DNA from: an uncultured Actinomycetes bacterium
GTDB lineage: Bacteria; Actinomycetota; Actinomycetes; Mycobacteriales; Mycobacteriaceae
Direction: 5' to 3'
Length of the DNA: 58,870 nt
Assembly: GCA_903877095.1 (NCBI GenBank)
Contig: CAIRCP010000041.1
Coordinates: forward strand, 1-58,870
Shown here: positions 6,633 to 19,200 of the stretch, piece after piece
Numbering within the stretch: position 1 is the stretch's first letter
How the letters are laid out: every line of letters starts with the position of its first letter
Program-made: the position numbers and the translations under genes
Notes under the pieces: model-generated
Database searches by the model: none
Seen by the model: the letters and a program-made list of their open reading frames with translations, nothing else
What the model was told of the DNA's origin: nothing

Positions 6633-9143
6633 CTAGGTCCAGATCAGCCGGTCGCCTGGGCCGGTTTGTGCCGGGGCGGGCAGAGACGCGTACAACTCGC
6701 TTTCCAGCGCCTCTCGCGCCGCCCGGGAGGTCGGTGCAGACACGGCGAAAACGTCGATCACCGAGGAGCCGCGGGTGGTGATCTTGGCCCAATCGATGTC
6801 GACCCCCGACCGCTCGAACACCCCGGTGAGCACCGCGAGCAGTCCGGTGCGATCGCTGGCGCGGATCTCGACGAGTTGCTGTCCTGATTCGGTGGCGGCG
6901 TGCCACAGCACTCGGGGCGGCGCGGGAGCGGCGGCCGGCACCGCGAGTTTGGGCTCACCGGCCCGGTCGGTGCCGTGCACGGCGGCATCGCGATCGCGCT
7001 TCTGCAGAGCTCCGATGACATCCAGCTCGCCCCTGAGGGCCTGAATGAATTGCTGGCGAAGCAGTTCGGCGGCCGGCGGCGAACCGAACAGCGGTGAGAC
7101 GACGAAGGTGTTGATTGCCGCCGTCGTTCCAGCCGTCGTTCCAGCTACTGCCCCGCCGGGCAGAACCGCGCTGTTCACCGCTGCCGAATGCACGCTGAGC
7201 CCGTTGAGCGCCAGCACCCCGGCGGCCTTGGACAACAGCCCGCGGCGGTCCGGAGCGATCATCGTCACCGCAAAGGTCTGGGGCGACTCGCCCGGAACCA
7301 ACTCCACGTGCACCGCGCCGTCGCGGGCCAGCGAAAGATGTTCTTCCGGAATGGGTTCGGGGTGCGGCTCGGGTTCGCCGGCCATCATCGCCCGGCAGCG
7401 GCGCACCAGGTCGCCGACGAGCGTCGACTTCCATTCGCCCCACACGCCCGGTCCGGTCGCCAGCGAATCGGCTTCGGTCAGGACGTGCAGCAACTCCAGA
7501 AGGACGGCGTCACCGCCGACGACGTCGACGACAGCGCTGACCGTCGCCGGGTCCTGCAGATCGCGTCGGGTGGCCGTGGTGGCGAGCAGCAGATGATGGC
7601 GCACGATCAAGGCCAGCAGCCGCACGTCGGACGGCCACAGTCCCAGCCGCTCCCCTACTCGGGTGGCCAGTTCGGCGCCGATCACGCTGTGATCGCCGCC
7701 GCGACCCTTGCCGATGTCGTGCAACAACGCGCCGAGCACCAGAAGGTCGGGCCGCGACACCCGCGTGGTGAATGCGCTTGCGCGCGAGACCGTTTCGACG
7801 AGATGACGGTCGACGGTCCAGGTGTGCACCGGATCTCGCGGGGGCAGGTCGCGCACCGCGCCCCACTCCGGGAAGAGCCGGCCCCACAGACCGGTGCGGT
7901 CCAGCGCCTCGATGGTGGTCACCGCAGTCGGCCCGGCGCTGAGCAGCACCAACAGGTTCTCCAGCGCATCCCGCGGCCAGGGCGCCCGCGGTCCGGGCGC
8001 GGTGTCGACGAGTCGGGCCAGCGTGGAGGCCGCGATCGGGATGCCGGTTGAGGCTGACGCGGCCGCGACGCGCAGGATCAGCCCGGGGTCGCGATGCGGC
8101 TTGGCATCGCGGGCCAGAACCACCTCGCCGGCGTACTCCACCACACCTTCGTCGAGTGGACGGCGGACCGGACGCCGCAGGGCCGACAGTCCGCGGCGCG
8201 GCAGTGCGTTGGCGGCGGTGCGCAGGCCCGCATCGACGTAGTAACTGACGGTGCGCGCGGAATCGGAGAGCATACGGGCCAGGTCGAACCGGTCACCGAT
8301 GCGCAGCGCCGCGCCGACTTCGTCGGCATACTGGGCCAGCAGTTGGTCCCGTCCCCGTTTGGACACCCGATGCAGTTCGGTGCGAACGTTCAACAGCGCC
8401 AGGTGCGCCGCGGCCAGCGAGCCCGCCGGGGAGTCGCTGCCGACACCGGGGTAGACGTCGGCGAGCTGCCCGAGCGCCAGTGCATTGAGCAACTGCACAT
8501 CACGGAGCCCGCCCATCCCGGCCTTGAGATCGGGCTCGGCACGGTGGGCGATCTGGCCGCTGCGCTGCCAGCGCGCCCTGCTCTGGTCCACCAGTTCCTC
8601 GAAGCGGGAAGCGATTCCGGCACGCCACTGCCGCCGCGCTCCCCCGATCAACTGGGTCGAGAGGCGCTGGTCGCCGGCGATGTGCCGGGCTTCGAGCATC
8701 GCCAGCCCGGCTGAGATGTCCGAGCCGGCCACCTGCAGCGCTTCGGAGACGGTTCGAACACTGTGGTCGAGCCGAATGTTGGCGTCCCACAACGGATACC
8801 ACAGCAACTCGGCGACCTGAGTGACCGTTTCGACGGGCATGTCGTCATGCAGCAGCATCAGATCGAGATCGGAATAGGGAACCATTTCGCGCCGGCCCAG
8901 CCCGCCGGTCGCGACGATCGCGAATCCACTCTCCGCGGTGATCCCGAGTTCGGCGGCCTTGGTCACGAGCCACAGTTCGTGCAGATCGAGCAACGCTTCC
9001 CGCAGTGCGGCGGCGTCCAGTCGGCGCTGCCCGGTTTCGAGTAACTGTCGGCTCGCCGCGGCCAGATCGGTCGCCGGGTGAAGCGACCCCGCCGCCGGGG
9101 GTACCCACCTCCCGGCGGCGAAGTCGCTCCTGCGTTTGGTCAT
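6633..9143 (-). CDS. glnD: PII uridylyl/adenylyl-transferase and removing enzyme GlnD
   Basis: An 836-residue sensor enzyme that modifies and demodifies the PII protein in response to nitrogen status; in actinobacteria the group added is AMP. The ATG at 9143 is 16 bp after glnB. The nucleotidyltransferase motif [16 protein letters not shown] is at 81-96 (metal-binding Asp92 and Asp94). The linker helical region contains [15 protein letters not shown] at 205-219. The HD hydrolase domain has [14 protein letters not shown] at 473-486. Two ACT domains form the C-terminus ([12 protein letters not shown] and [12 protein letters not shown]). A 12-bp tandem duplication at 7120-7143 adds a repeated GTTA in the first ACT domain. 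Last gene of the amt-glnB-glnD unit. Confidence 0.95.
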   Translation of the reverse strand: MTKRRSDFAAGRWVPPAAGSLHPATDLAAASRQLLETGQRRLDAAALREALLDLHELWLVTKAAELGITAESGFAIVATGGLGRREMVPYSDLDLMLLHDDMPVETVTQVAELLWYPLWDANIRLDHSVRTVSEALQVAGSDISAGLAMLEARHIAGDQRLSTQLIGGARRQWRAGIASRFEELVDQSRARWQRSGQIAHRAEPDLKAGMGGLRDVQLLNALALGQLADVYPGVGSDSPAGSLAAAHLALLNVRTELHRVSKRGRDQLLAQYADEVGAALRIGDRFDLARMLSDSARTVSYYVDAGLRTAANALPRRGLSALRRPVRRPLDEGVVEYAGEVVLARDAKPHRDPGLILRVAAASASTGIPIAASTLARLVDTAPGPRAPWPRDALENLLVLLSAGPTAVTTIEALDRTGLWGRLFPEWGAVRDLPPRDPVHTWTVDRHLVETVSRASAFTTRVSRPDLLVLGALLHDIGKGRGGDHSVIGAELATRVGERLGLWPSDVRLLALIVRHHLLLATTATRRDLQDPATVSAVVDVVGGDAVLLELLHVLTEADSLATGPGVWGEWKSTLVGDLVRRCRAMMAGEPEPHPEPIPEEHLSLARDGAVHVELVPGESPQTFAVTMIAPDRRGLLSKAAGVLALNGLSVHSAAVNSAVLPGGAVAGTTAGTTAAINTFVVSPLFGSPPAAELLRQQFIQALRGELDVIGALQKRDRDAAVHGTDRAGEPKLAVPAAAPAPPRVLWHAATESGQQLVEIRASDRTGLLAVLTGVFERSGVDIDWAKITTRGSSVIDVFAVSAPTSRAAREALESELYASLPAPAQTGPGDRLIWT

Positions 9144-9159
9144 TTCGGTGTCCGAAGCG

Positions 9160-10883
<1,724 letters not shown>

Positions 10884-11003
10884 TCGAAGTTTCCTCCTCA
10901 CACGTCGCGGCCGAACGCCGACGACTGAGAAAGACATTGCGCAGTGGTTGTTTCAGAAGGGACGCCTTGGTGTTGCGCCGAGGTGAACGGATTGCCCGTT
11001 GTT

Positions 11004-11019
11004 GTTTCGCTGTTGTAAA
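11004..11019 (-). promoter_or_regulatory. GlnR-type binding site upstream of amt
   Basis: Read on the minus strand the site is TTTAC-6-GAAAC, which fits the actinobacterial GlnR pattern (AC-9-AC; gTnAc-6-GaAAc). It is positioned 121-136 bp before the amt GTG, in the gap after ftsY. A second GAAAC half-site is at 10950-10954. GlnR activates amt-glnB-glnD in nitrogen limitation in mycobacteria. The match is by pattern only. Confidence 0.6.
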
Positions 11020-11049
11020 CCCACCGGGATTCGAGAGGTTTCGGTGCGG

Positions 11050-12660
11050 TCAGCCCAGCAACGCGTCCACGAACGCAGCCGGCTCGAACGGCGCCAGATC
11101 GTCGGGGCCCTCGCCCAGACCGACCAGCTTCACCGGCACGCCGAGTTCCTGTTGCACGCGGAACACGATGCCGCCCTTGGCAGTTCCGTCGAGTTTGGTC
11201 AGCACCACGCCGGTGATGTCAACCACTTCGGCGAACACCCGCGCCTGCGTCAGCCCGTTCTGACCGATGGTGGCGTCGAGCACCAGCAGCACCTCATCGA
11301 CCATCGCCGCCCGTTTTTCCATGACGCGCTTGATCTTCCCGAGTTCGTCCATCAGGCCGGTCTTGGTGTGCAAACGTCCCGCGGTGTCGATGACCACGAC
11401 GTCGGCGCCCGACGCGATACCGATGTCCACCGCGTCGTAGGCCACCGAAGCCGGGTCTGCGCCTTCGGCACCCCGGACCACCTCCGCGCCGGCCCGCGAC
11501 GCCCAGGTCTGCAGTTGGTCGGCGGCTGCGGCCCGGAACGTGTCGGCGGCGCCGAGCACCACCCGCCGGCCGTCGGCGACCAGAACCCGGGCCAGTTTCC
11601 CGACGGTGGTGGTCTTGCCGGTGCCGTTGACCCCGACCACCAGGAGTACCGACGGTGTGTCGGCGTGGGGCAGCGCCCGGATGGCTCGGTCGAATTCGGG
11701 GTTCAGTTCTTGGATGAGGACCTGGCGCAGCACGGCGCGGGCCTGCGCCTCGTTGCGCACACTGCCCGCAGCCATGGCCGCCCGCAGGTGTTCGGTGACC
11801 GAAGCGGTGGTCGTCGGGCCGAGGTCTGCCACCAGCAGGGTGTCCTCGACCTCTTCCCAGGAATCCTCGTCGAGATCGCCGCCGCCGAGCAGTCCCAGCA
11901 TGCTGCGGCCGAACGCGTTCTGCGATTTGGCCAGCCGCCCGCGCAGGCGTTCCAGACGACCTGCCGTCGGCGCGATGTGATCCCGTTCGGGGGCCGGAGC
12001 CAGTTCCGGGGCAGGGGCAGGGGCGTTCACCGTCTCGGTGACGGTCTCCGTCAGGATCACGGTCTCCGTCAGGGTCTCCTCGTCCACCGCGGGGTTGGGC
12101 AGCACCCCGGTGTCGATGGCGACCGGCTCGTCGATGACCAGCGGTTCGGGCAGGCTGACCTGGGTGATCGGCCGCTTCAGCGAGTCCCGCGGGATGGCGG
12201 CGTCGTCACCGACGCCCGGCAGGCCAACACCGGAATCGGCGTACTCCGGCTCGACCGTTCCGGTCGCGAGGTGATCGTCAGCCCCACCGGTGTCGAGGTA
12301 GTCCTCCTCGACGGTGCCGTAGTCAAGCTCCACCGTGGTATCGACGGCCGGCGCCGGGGTGGGGGTGGGCACCCGCCGCGGCGGCAGGGGGCGCGCGATC
12401 GTCGCAGGTGCTGACGATTGTGTGAACGTGATGCCCGACTTGGGGGTGTAGCCGCCGGACCGGTCCACCTTTGTGGGAGCCTCGATCTCGACGGTTCCGG
12501 TTCCGGTTCCGGGTCCCGATTCGGTGCTGGTGCTGGTGCCGGGGCGCAGGCTCGGTCGCAGGCTGACTTGACGCCGCCGGTAGAGCACCGAACCGACGAC
12601 CAATGCGAGGATGACGAGGATGGCGACGACCGCGATGGCGATCCAGAGACCCTGTGACAC
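11050..12660 (-). CDS. ftsY: SRP receptor FtsY
   Basis: Membrane receptor GTPase that docks the SRP-ribosome complex, 536 residues from the GTG at 12660. The frame stays open to 13341, but that part is antisense to the isomerase gene and is rejected. Residues 4-27 form a hydrophobic N-terminal helix typical of actinobacterial FtsY. Residues about 30-240 are a long Pro/Thr/Glu/Asp-rich linker with a TETV repeat (around 12029-12080). The NG domain follows: GVNGTGKTT at 343-351, DTAGR at 425-429, TKLD at 488-491. It is longer than the M. tuberculosis protein as I recall it (about 422 residues) because of the linker. It is divergent from the isomerase gene. Confidence 0.93.
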   Translation of the reverse strand: MSQGLWIAIAVVAILVILALVVGSVLYRRRQVSLRPSLRPGTSTSTESGPGTGTGTVEIEAPTKVDRSGGYTPKSGITFTQSSAPATIARPLPPRRVPTPTPAPAVDTTVELDYGTVEEDYLDTGGADDHLATGTVEPEYADSGVGLPGVGDDAAIPRDSLKRPITQVSLPEPLVIDEPVAIDTGVLPNPAVDEETLTETVILTETVTETVNAPAPAPELAPAPERDHIAPTAGRLERLRGRLAKSQNAFGRSMLGLLGGGDLDEDSWEEVEDTLLVADLGPTTTASVTEHLRAAMAAGSVRNEAQARAVLRQVLIQELNPEFDRAIRALPHADTPSVLLVVGVNGTGKTTTVGKLARVLVADGRRVVLGAADTFRAAAADQLQTWASRAGAEVVRGAEGADPASVAYDAVDIGIASGADVVVIDTAGRLHTKTGLMDELGKIKRVMEKRAAMVDEVLLVLDATIGQNGLTQARVFAEVVDITGVVLTKLDGTAKGGIVFRVQQELGVPVKLVGLGEGPDDLAPFEPAAFVDALLG

Positions 12661-12744
12661 CGTGACATTGTCCCAGGGATTCCTGTCGTGCCGCCGCGTC
12701 CCAGGCAAACTCGTCGGAGATCGACGGCTCGGAGGTCGACAACC

Positions 12745-13770
12745 ATGACCGAGGTGCTGGCCACGCGCAAACTGCGCCACATCGAGGCGTGCCTGACCGG
12801 CCCGGTGGAGTACGTCGGGGTCACCACCGGCTTCGAGCGCGTCACGCTGCCCTACAACGCGCTGACCCAGACCAGCCTGGCCGGCGTGGACCTGTCCACC
12901 ACATTCCTGGGCGTGCCTTTGCAGGCACCGGTGCTGATCGGCGCGATGACCGGCGGTGCCGAGTTGGCCCGCACCATCAACCGCCACCTGGCGCAGGCCG
13001 CCCAGAAACTCGGTGTCGGCATGATGCTGGGTTCCCAGCGGATCATGCTGGGCGACCACCAGGCCGCCCAGGCTGCAGCCGCCAGTTTCGACGTCCGCGA
13101 TCTGGCGCCCGACGCCCTGCTGATCGGCAACATCGGCATCGCTCAGATGTCCGACGACCTGGCGCCCCGACTGGCTGCCGCGCTGGCGCGGGTCGGCGCG
13201 AACGCCGTTGCGGTGCACACCAATCCGCTGCAAGAGGCGATGCAGGACAACGGCGACACCGATTTCGCCGGTACCATCGGCCGACTGGGCCGGCTCGCCA
13301 GCGAACTGGACTACCCGGTGCTGGTCAAGGAGGTCGGCCACGGGATCGGGGCGGCCGCAGCGCGGCAGTTGCGCGGGCTTCCCATCGCCGCGGTCGACGT
13401 GGCCGGCGCCGGCGGCACGTCATGGGCACGGGTGGAGCAGGTCGTCCGCTACGGCGAGGTGCGCTATCCCGCGATCGCCGACTGGGGGGTGCCGACGGCC
13501 CAGGCGCTGCGGGAAGTGCGCGAAGTGCTGCCCGGAATGCCGCTGGTGGCCTCGGGCGGAATCCGCACCGGAGTGGATGCCGCCAAGGCACTGGCGATGG
13601 GCGCGGACGTGGTGGCGCTGGCCCGTCCGCTGCTGGCCCCGGCCATCGAGTCCGCGGCCGCTGTGGTCGACTTCCTCGGCGCATTCATCGAAGAACTGCG
13701 CGTATGCCTGCACGGCTGCGGCGCGCCGGATCTGACTGCGCTGCGCCGGGTCGAACTCCGCTCGGACTAG
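12745..13770 (+). CDS. fni: Type 2 (FMN-dependent) isopentenyl-diphosphate delta-isomerase
   Basis: Interconverts isopentenyl and dimethylallyl diphosphate for isoprenoid synthesis using FMN and NADPH, in the cytosol; 341 residues. ATG at 12745 follows GGAGGT with 8-base spacing; a GTG at 12688 is rejected. TIM-barrel motifs: [43 protein letters not shown], and the phosphate-binding [19 protein letters not shown]. Type 2 isomerases are unrelated to the Nudix-type Idi of M. tuberculosis (Rv1745c). In my memory of that genome no gene lies between ftsY and smc, so this is an accessory gene, divergent from ftsY and on its own transcript. Confidence 0.9.
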   Translation: MTEVLATRKLRHIEACLTGPVEYVGVTTGFERVTLPYNALTQTSLAGVDLSTTFLGVPLQAPVLIGAMTGGAELARTINRHLAQAAQKLGVGMMLGSQRIMLGDHQAAQAAAASFDVRDLAPDALLIGNIGIAQMSDDLAPRLAAALARVGANAVAVHTNPLQEAMQDNGDTDFAGTIGRLGRLASELDYPVLVKEVGHGIGAAAARQLRGLPIAAVDVAGAGGTSWARVEQVVRYGEVRYPAIADWGVPTAQALREVREVLPGMPLVASGGIRTGVDAAKALAMGADVVALARPLLAPAIESAAAVVDFLGAFIEELRVCLHGCGAPDLTALRRVELRSD

Positions 13771-13880
13771 TTGCCGGCGGCCAGAACGGCCTGAATCTCC
13801 TCGCGGCTCTGCGCGGTCCGCAACCGATCCACCTGAGCTTTGTCCAGGAAGACGTGGGCGATCTGGGTGAGCAGAGATCG
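13767..13880 (-). pseudogene. C-terminal remnant of an unidentified protein (possibly PTS EIIA-like)
   Basis: On the minus strand, 37 codons between two stops read as convincing protein (for example LTQIAHVFLDKAQVDRLRTA and [13 protein letters not shown]) and end in a TAG that overlaps the last bases of the isomerase gene. No start codon or upstream body is present. The pattern resembles the last helix of PTS EIIA domains, but the piece is too short to be sure. It ends abruptly at 13880. A short plus-strand relic follows at 13871-13924, ending GEAIKVTVEPA and TAA. Both indicate gene decay in this convergent gap. Confidence 0.35.
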
Positions 13881-13905
13881 TCAAGAGCGGCGAAGCCATC
13901 AAGGT

Positions 13906-13981
13906 GACGGTGGAGCCGGCGTAAGCCGGCGACAGACGACGGTGGAGCCGGCGTAAGCCGGCGACAGACGACGGTGGAGCC
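13906..13981. repeat. 32-bp tandem hairpin repeat between isomerase gene and smc
   Basis: Two full 32-bp units (13906-13937 and 13938-13969) and a partial third. Each full unit contains GCCGGC-GTAA-GCCGGC, a stem-loop. The array sits directly before the smc stop codon, between convergent genes, and may end transcription from both sides. It seems to have arisen by duplication of the 3' end of a short plus-strand coding relic. Confidence 0.8.
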
Positions 13982-13989
13982 GTATCCGC

Positions 13990-16900
13990 TCAGGTAGCGA
14001 CCAGGTTCTCCCCGCGCATGCGCTGGGAGATGACCTGGGTGATGCCGTCGCCCTGCATCGACACCCCGTAGAGCGCGTCGGCGATCTCCATCGTCGGCTT
14101 CTGGTGGGTGATGACGATGAGCTGGGACTGCAAACGCAACTGTTCGAAGAGTCCGATGAGACGGCGCAGGTTGACGTCATCGAGGGCGGCCTCGACCTCG
14201 TCCATCACGTAGAACGGCGACGGCCGGGCACGGAAAATGGCGACCAGCATGGCGACCGCCGTCAGCGACTTCTCCCCGCCGGACAGCAGCGAGAGCCGCT
14301 TGACCTTCTTGCCCGGCGGCCGGGCCTCCACCTCCACGCCGGTGGTCAGCATGTCGCTGGGGTCGGTGAGCAGTAGCCTTCCCTCTCCCCCGGGGAACAG
14401 CGCGGCGAAGACCGCGGAGAACTCTCGCTCGACGTCGGCGTAGGCCTCGGTGAATACCTGGAGGATCCGTTCGTCGACGCCGGTGATGACATCCAGCAGG
14501 TCCTTGCGGGCCGCTTTGACATCCTCCAGTTGGGTGGACAGGAAGTTGTAACGCTCCTCCAGTGCGGCGAACTCCTCCAGCGCCAACGGGTTGACCCGGC
14601 CCAGTTCGGCGAGTTCGCGTTCAGCGCGTTTGGCGCGACGCTCCTGGCTGGCCCGATCGAACGGCATCGGCGTGGGCGCGACCACCAGTTCCCCACGGTC
14701 CTTGGCCTGTTCGTACTCGGCCATCTCCAGTTCCGACGGCGGCAGGGTGACCTCGGGACCGTACTCGGCGACCAGGTCGTCGCCGGTCATGCCGAACTGG
14801 TCCAGGACAATCTGCTCGAGTTGCTCGATGCGAAGGGCCGCTTGGGCTTTGGCGACCTCGTCGCGATGCAGCGAGTCGGTCACCTCGGCGATGCGGGCGT
14901 TGAGTGCGCCGACCTCCGCACGAACGGCGGTCATCGCGGTCGCGCGCTGCTGACGTTCGGCGGCCAGGCGGTCGCGGACGCGGGAGGCCGCCGCGACCAC
15001 CCCGCCGAGATGCGCCGCGAGCCGGCGACCGCTGTCGGCGACCACCGCCGCGACCTCGGCGGCGTGCTGGCGCGCCGCCCGGGCTTTCTGGGCGCGCACC
15101 CGGGCGTCGCGTTCGGCTCCCGCCGACCGTCGCAGCGAATCCGCTCTGCCGCGGACGGCATTCGCACGCTCCTCGGCGGTTCGCAGCACCAGCCGGGCTT
15201 CGACTTCAGTGGCGCGGGCAGCCTCGGCGGCGGCCTGGATTACCTGGCGCTCGGCCGGCGGTGCCTCGACGACATGCTGGGACTCCTCAGCCGACCGCAG
15301 CCGGTTCTCCAGTTCGGTGACTTCCTCGATCGCGGTGCTGCGCCCGGCTTCGAGTTCGTCGCGTTGCGACGTCAGCCGGCGCCACTCATCCTCGGCGGTA
15401 CGGACGTCCTGCCCGAGCCGGCCCAGCTGCTCGTAGGTGGCCGAGATAGCGGCATCGGACTCGTTGAGCGCTGCCAGCGCCTGTTCAGCGGAGTCGCGGC
15501 GGTTGGCCTGCTCGGTCAGCGCGCCGGCCAGCGCGGCGGACAGTTGGGCCACCTGCGTTTCGACTTCGGCGAGTTCGGTTCGGGCTGTCTCGATCGCGCC
15601 GGCGATCTCCAGCGTGCTGGGCTTGCGGTCCGACCCGCCGTCCACCCAGCCGGCGCCCACCAGGTCCCCGTCGCGGCTGACCGCGCGCAGGGTGGGGCGG
15701 GCGGACACCAGGTCCAGTGCGGCGGCCAGGTCCTCGACCACCGCGACACCGGCAAGCATCGCCGTCATCGCTCCCTGCAACCGGGCGGGCGCGTCGACCA
15801 GGTCGACGGCCCAGCGGGCCCCTTCGGGCAGCGGCAGGTCGTCATTTCGTGGCACATCGGGCCAGTCGGCCAGCACGATGGCCGCCCGGCCGCCATCGAC
15901 GTCTTTGAGGGCCCGGACCGCCGATCGAGCCGCGCTGAGATCGTCCGCCGCGACCGCGTCGGCCGCCTGACCGAGTACCGCCGCCAGTGGTGTCTCGTAA
16001 CCGCGCTGCACCTTGACCAGCTTGGCGACGGTGCCGAAAAGTCCTGCGCCACTTCGGTTCTGGATTAGCCAGGCGGCACCGTCCTTGCGCTCTAATCCCA
16101 CCGACAGCGCATCGATGCGGGCCTGAAGGGATGCGACTCCTCGCTCGGCGGCGCGCTCGGCGGTCTGCAATTCGGCCACCCGCTCGTCGGCCAGTCGCAG
16201 CGCAGCCACGCTGCGGTCGTGGTTTTCGTCGAGACCGACCTCGCCCTGGTCGAGTTCACCGACCCGGTTCTGCACGGTCTCGAATTCGGCCTTGGCCGCT
16301 TCGGCGCGGGCGGCGGCCTCTTCGATGGCGGCCGTCAGCCGGGCGACTCCCTCGTCGATCGACTCGACCCGGGCTCGGCCGGTCTCGACCCGTCCGGCGA
16401 GCCGCGCCAGACCCTCCCGCCGGTCCGCCTCGGCCCGCACGGCCGCAAGATGCGCTCGCTCAGCTTCGGTTGCGGCCCTTTCCTTCTCGGCGAGCTCGGC
16501 GCGGGCGACATCGAGCCGTGCGCGCGCCTCCTCGAGTTCGGCGAGCAGCTGACGCTCCTGCTCGGCGACCTCGTCGGCTTGCCTCTCCAGGGCATCGGGA
16601 TCGGGGCCGGTGCCGGTGGTGGGCTCGCTGTCCAGGTGCTGGGCCCGCTCGCTGGCGATGCGGACGGTGGCACTGACCCGTTCGGCAAGGGCGGAGAGCC
16701 GAAACCAGGTCTGCTGGGCGGCGTCGGTGCGCTCCGACAGCGAGGCCACCGCGGCTTCGTGGGCGGCCAGTTGCGCGGAAGTTTCGGCCAGCCGGGCGGC
16801 GGCCTCGTCATGCTCACGGCGCAGCGTGGTCTCGATGGTGTCCGCGCCGACGAATTCTGTGCGGCGGGTCACCAGGTCGTCCGCGGCCAGCCGCAGCCGG

Positions 16901-17574
16901 GCGTCGCGCAGGTCAGCCTGAATGGTGGCAGCCCGCCGGGCCACCTCGGCCTGACGGCCCAACGGCTTGAGTTGGCGGCGCAACTCGGTGGTGAGGTCGG
17001 TCAGCCGGGCGAGGTTGGCGGAGGTGGCGTCGAGCTTGCGCAGCGCCTTCTCCTTGCGCTTGCGGTGCTTGAGCACGCCGGCGGCTTCCTCGATGAAGGC
17101 CCGGCGGTCTTCGGGACGCGACTCCAGGATCTGCGAGAGCCGGCCCTGCCCGACGATGACGTGCATCTCGCGGCCGATGCCGGAGTCGCTGAGCAGTTCC
17201 TGGATATCGAGGAGCCGGCAGCTGCTGCCGTTGATCTCGTATTCGCCGGCGCCGTCGCGGAACATCCGGCGGGTGATCGACACCTCGGAGTACTCGATGG
17301 GCAGGGCGTTGTCGGAGTTGTCGATGGTCAGGGTGACCTCGGCCCGGCCCAGCGGCGCCCGCGACGACGTCCCGGCGAAGATGACGTCCTCCATCTTGCC
17401 GCCGCGCAGCGTCTTGGCGCCCTGCTCCCCCATCACCCAGGTCAGCGCGTCGACGACGTTGGACTTACCCGAACCGTTGGGCCCGACCACACAGGTGATG
17501 CCGGGCTCGAACCGCAGAGTCGTCGCCGAGGCGAAGGACTTGAAGCCCTTCAGCGTCAGACTCTTGAGGTACAC
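13990..17574 (-). CDS. smc: Chromosome segregation ATPase SMC
   Basis: A 1194-residue SMC protein that compacts and segregates chromosomes with ScpA and ScpB. The GTG at 17574 ([15 protein letters not shown]) matches the family N-terminus; a start at 17601 is less likely. Walker A GPNGSGKS is at 31-38. Two long Glu/Ala/Arg-rich coiled-coil arms flank the hinge near the middle (around 500-650). Near the C-terminus lie the ABC signature LSGGEKS at 1097-1103 and Walker [13 protein letters not shown] at 1121-1132. It is the last gene of the DUF177-rnc-mutM-osmC-acyP-smc series, 50 bp after acyP. Confidence 0.97.
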   Translation of the reverse strand: MYLKSLTLKGFKSFASATTLRFEPGITCVVGPNGSGKSNVVDALTWVMGEQGAKTLRGGKMEDVIFAGTSSRAPLGRAEVTLTIDNSDNALPIEYSEVSITRRMFRDGAGEYEINGSSCRLLDIQELLSDSGIGREMHVIVGQGRLSQILESRPEDRRAFIEEAAGVLKHRKRKEKALRKLDATSANLARLTDLTTELRRQLKPLGRQAEVARRAATIQADLRDARLRLAADDLVTRRTEFVGADTIETTLRREHDEAAARLAETSAQLAAHEAAVASLSERTDAAQQTWFRLSALAERVSATVRIASERAQHLDSEPTTGTGPDPDALERQADEVAEQERQLLAELEEARARLDVARAELAEKERAATEAERAHLAAVRAEADRREGLARLAGRVETGRARVESIDEGVARLTAAIEEAAARAEAAKAEFETVQNRVGELDQGEVGLDENHDRSVAALRLADERVAELQTAERAAERGVASLQARIDALSVGLERKDGAAWLIQNRSGAGLFGTVAKLVKVQRGYETPLAAVLGQAADAVAADDLSAARSAVRALKDVDGGRAAIVLADWPDVPRNDDLPLPEGARWAVDLVDAPARLQGAMTAMLAGVAVVEDLAAALDLVSARPTLRAVSRDGDLVGAGWVDGGSDRKPSTLEIAGAIETARTELAEVETQVAQLSAALAGALTEQANRRDSAEQALAALNESDAAISATYEQLGRLGQDVRTAEDEWRRLTSQRDELEAGRSTAIEEVTELENRLRSAEESQHVVEAPPAERQVIQAAAEAARATEVEARLVLRTAEERANAVRGRADSLRRSAGAERDARVRAQKARAARQHAAEVAAVVADSGRRLAAHLGGVVAAASRVRDRLAAERQQRATAMTAVRAEVGALNARIAEVTDSLHRDEVAKAQAALRIEQLEQIVLDQFGMTGDDLVAEYGPEVTLPPSELEMAEYEQAKDRGELVVAPTPMPFDRASQERRAKRAERELAELGRVNPLALEEFAALEERYNFLSTQLEDVKAARKDLLDVITGVDERILQVFTEAYADVEREFSAVFAALFPGGEGRLLLTDPSDMLTTGVEVEARPPGKKVKRLSLLSGGEKSLTAVAMLVAIFRARPSPFYVMDEVEAALDDVNLRRLIGLFEQLRLQSQLIVITHQKPTMEIADALYGVSMQGDGITQVISQRMRGENLVAT

Positions 17575-17624
17575 GTCGGGTGAGCCTACCGGCGCGCGCA
17601 TTCGCCCCGGACTTCACGGAGCGT

Positions 17625-17915
17625 TCAGCGTTCCCGGAATCCGCTCATGGGCTCGCCGGCCGGCGCCAAGTCAGCCACCACCGTGTCCACCCGTCCGGGT
17701 GTCGACCCGCCGCGCAGCCATTCCAGCAGCTGCTCGCACGCCTGGCGGGGCCCCTGCGCGACCACCAGCACCCGCCCGTCGAGTTGATTGCTGGCGTAGC
17801 CGGTCAGCCCCAGTTCCAGCGCACGCGAGCGCGTCGACCAGCGGAATCCCACACCCTGGACGTACCCGTGCACCCAGGCGGTCAGCCGGACCTGGTCGTA
17901 CACGGGGTCGTTCAT
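17625..17915 (-). CDS. acyP: Acylphosphatase
   Basis: A 96-residue cytosolic enzyme that hydrolyses acyl phosphates to carboxylate and phosphate. The catalytic signature is GYVQGVGFR (Arg25 binds phosphate) and ASNQLDGRV holds the active-site Asn. The length is normal for the family. Its ATG overlaps the stop codon of the OsmC-like gene by four bases (ATGA), so translation is coupled. It precedes smc, as in M. tuberculosis. Its physiological substrate is unknown. Confidence 0.93.
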   Translation of the reverse strand: MNDPVYDQVRLTAWVHGYVQGVGFRWSTRSRALELGLTGYASNQLDGRVLVVAQGPRQACEQLLEWLRGGSTPGRVDTVVADLAPAGEPMSGFRER

Positions 17916-18319
17916 CGCGGCGCGACCTCAAAGGTGATCTCGGTCCCGGCCTTCAGCGTCCGCCCGACCGTGCACACCTGGTCGATGGCGCGATTGACCA
18001 CCACCAGCAGGCGTTCCTTCTCCTGCTCCGACAGTCCGGTCAGGTCGATCTCCAGGGACTCGCGCAGGGCGGGGTAGCGCTCCTGCTCGCGGTCGGCGTC
18101 TCCGGAGACCCGGATGACGGCCGGGAAGTCGTCACCGAGTCGGCGCCGCAAAGGTTCGTCACTGCTCAGACCGCTGCATCCGGCGAGCGCGATCTTCAGC
18201 AACTCGCCAGGGGTGAAGACGCCCTCGTCGGTCACCGAGCCGATCAGCACCTCCGCCCCGCGGTCGCTGCGGCCGGTGAAGCGGCGGATCCCGGTGCGCT
18301 CTACCCAGAGTTGTGTCAT
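17912..18319 (-). CDS. OsmC/Ohr family peroxiredoxin-like protein
   Basis: A 135-residue OsmC-fold protein, which in this family reduces organic hydroperoxides with a cysteine pair. Both expected cysteines are present: Cys48 in KIALAGCSG and Cys116 in [10 protein letters not shown], along with the central helix [11 protein letters not shown]. It corresponds to Rv2923c. It lies 23 bp after mutM and overlaps acyP by four bases. The link to base-excision repair (MutM) is consistent with oxidative stress defence, but that is inferred from position only. Confidence 0.9.
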   Translation of the reverse strand: MTQLWVERTGIRRFTGRSDRGAEVLIGSVTDEGVFTPGELLKIALAGCSGLSSDEPLRRRLGDDFPAVIRVSGDADREQERYPALRESLEIDLTGLSEQEKERLLVVVNRAIDQVCTVGRTLKAGTEITFEVAPR

Positions 18320-18342
18320 GAGGAGTTTCTACCTTCTCCGGT

Positions 18343-19200
18343 TCACCCGCGCGGCCGTGGCTGGCAGACCGGACAGTAGAACGACGACCGGTTCATGAAC
18401 TTCTCCCGCCGGATCACCGCGCCGCACCGCCGGCAGCCCTGGTCTTCAAGGCCGTAAACGTTCAGCGACCGGTCGAAGTAGCCGGACTGGCCGTTGACGT
18501 TGACGTAGAGCGAGTCGAAGGACGTCCCGCCCTGACCCAGTGCCTCGCGCATCACCTCGGCGGCCGCGTCGAGCACCGCGGCCAACTGCCGCCGGGTGAG
18601 CTTCTCGGCGATCCGCGCTCCGTTGACACCGGCCCGCCACAGCGCCTCGTCGGCGTAGATGTTGCCGATACCCGAGACCACGGTCTGGTCGAGAAGCTGA
18701 CGCTTGACCTCAGAATGCTTGCGCCGCAACACATTCACGACGGCATCTCGGTCGAACAGCGGATCCAGCGGATCGCGGGCGATGTGCGCCACCGGCTCCG
18801 GCACGAGGCTTCCGTCGACACCGACCAGATCGGCCAGCTGCCACCCGCCGAAGGTTCGCTGGTCGACGAAACTCAAGGCCGTCCCGTCGTCGAGCACCGC
18901 GGCGATCCGGAGATGGCCGGTGTTGCTGATCGGCCCCAGCAGCATCTGCCCGCTCATCCCCAGATGCACCACCAGCGCCGTCTCGTCATCCGGGCCGCCG
19001 AGCCTGAGCCACAGGTACTTTCCGCGCCGGTCGGTACCGCAGATGCGGGCTCCCAGCAGCCGTGCGGTGAGATCCCCGGCGCCCCCCTCGTGCCGGCGCA
19101 CCGCGCGCGGATGAAGCACCCGGACCGCGGTGATGGCCTTGCCGACGACGTGCGCGTCCAGGCCGCGGCGCACCACCTCGACCTCGGGAAGCTCAGGCAT
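18343..19200 (-). CDS. mutM: Formamidopyrimidine-DNA glycosylase
   Basis: Removes 8-oxoguanine and formamidopyrimidines from DNA and cuts the abasic site; 285 residues. The ATG at 19200 gives the required N-terminus MPELPEVE, in which Pro2 is the catalytic nucleophile after Met removal and Glu3 the acid. The C-terminal zinc finger has four cysteines in [13 protein letters not shown] and FYCPVCQPR. The start lies inside the last codons of rnc (8-bp overlap). Also named fpg. Confidence 0.96.
   Translation of the reverse strand: MPELPEVEVVRRGLDAHVVGKAITAVRVLHPRAVRRHEGGAGDLTARLLGARICGTDRRGKYLWLRLGGPDDETALVVHLGMSGQMLLGPISNTGHLRIAAVLDDGTALSFVDQRTFGGWQLADLVGVDGSLVPEPVAHIARDPLDPLFDRDAVVNVLRRKHSEVKRQLLDQTVVSGIGNIYADEALWRAGVNGARIAEKLTRRQLAAVLDAAAEVMREALGQGGTSFDSLYVNVNGQSGYFDRSLNVYGLEDQGCRRCGAVIRREKFMNRSSFYCPVCQPRPRG

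Noticed and set aside
4980..6887. Plus-strand open frame of 635 codons antisense to ffh
   Set aside because: It mirrors ffh across nearly its whole length, has no recognisable domain or ribosome site, and is expected from high-GC codon bias.
12661..13341. N-terminal extension of ftsY through the isomerase gene
   Set aside because: The extra 227 residues are antisense to a well-supported isomerase and lack FtsY features; the membrane helix begins right after the GTG at 12660.
14530..16068. Long plus-strand open frame antisense to smc
   Set aside because: Composition is Gly/Arg/Gln-rich shadow sequence opposite a conserved SMC coiled coil.
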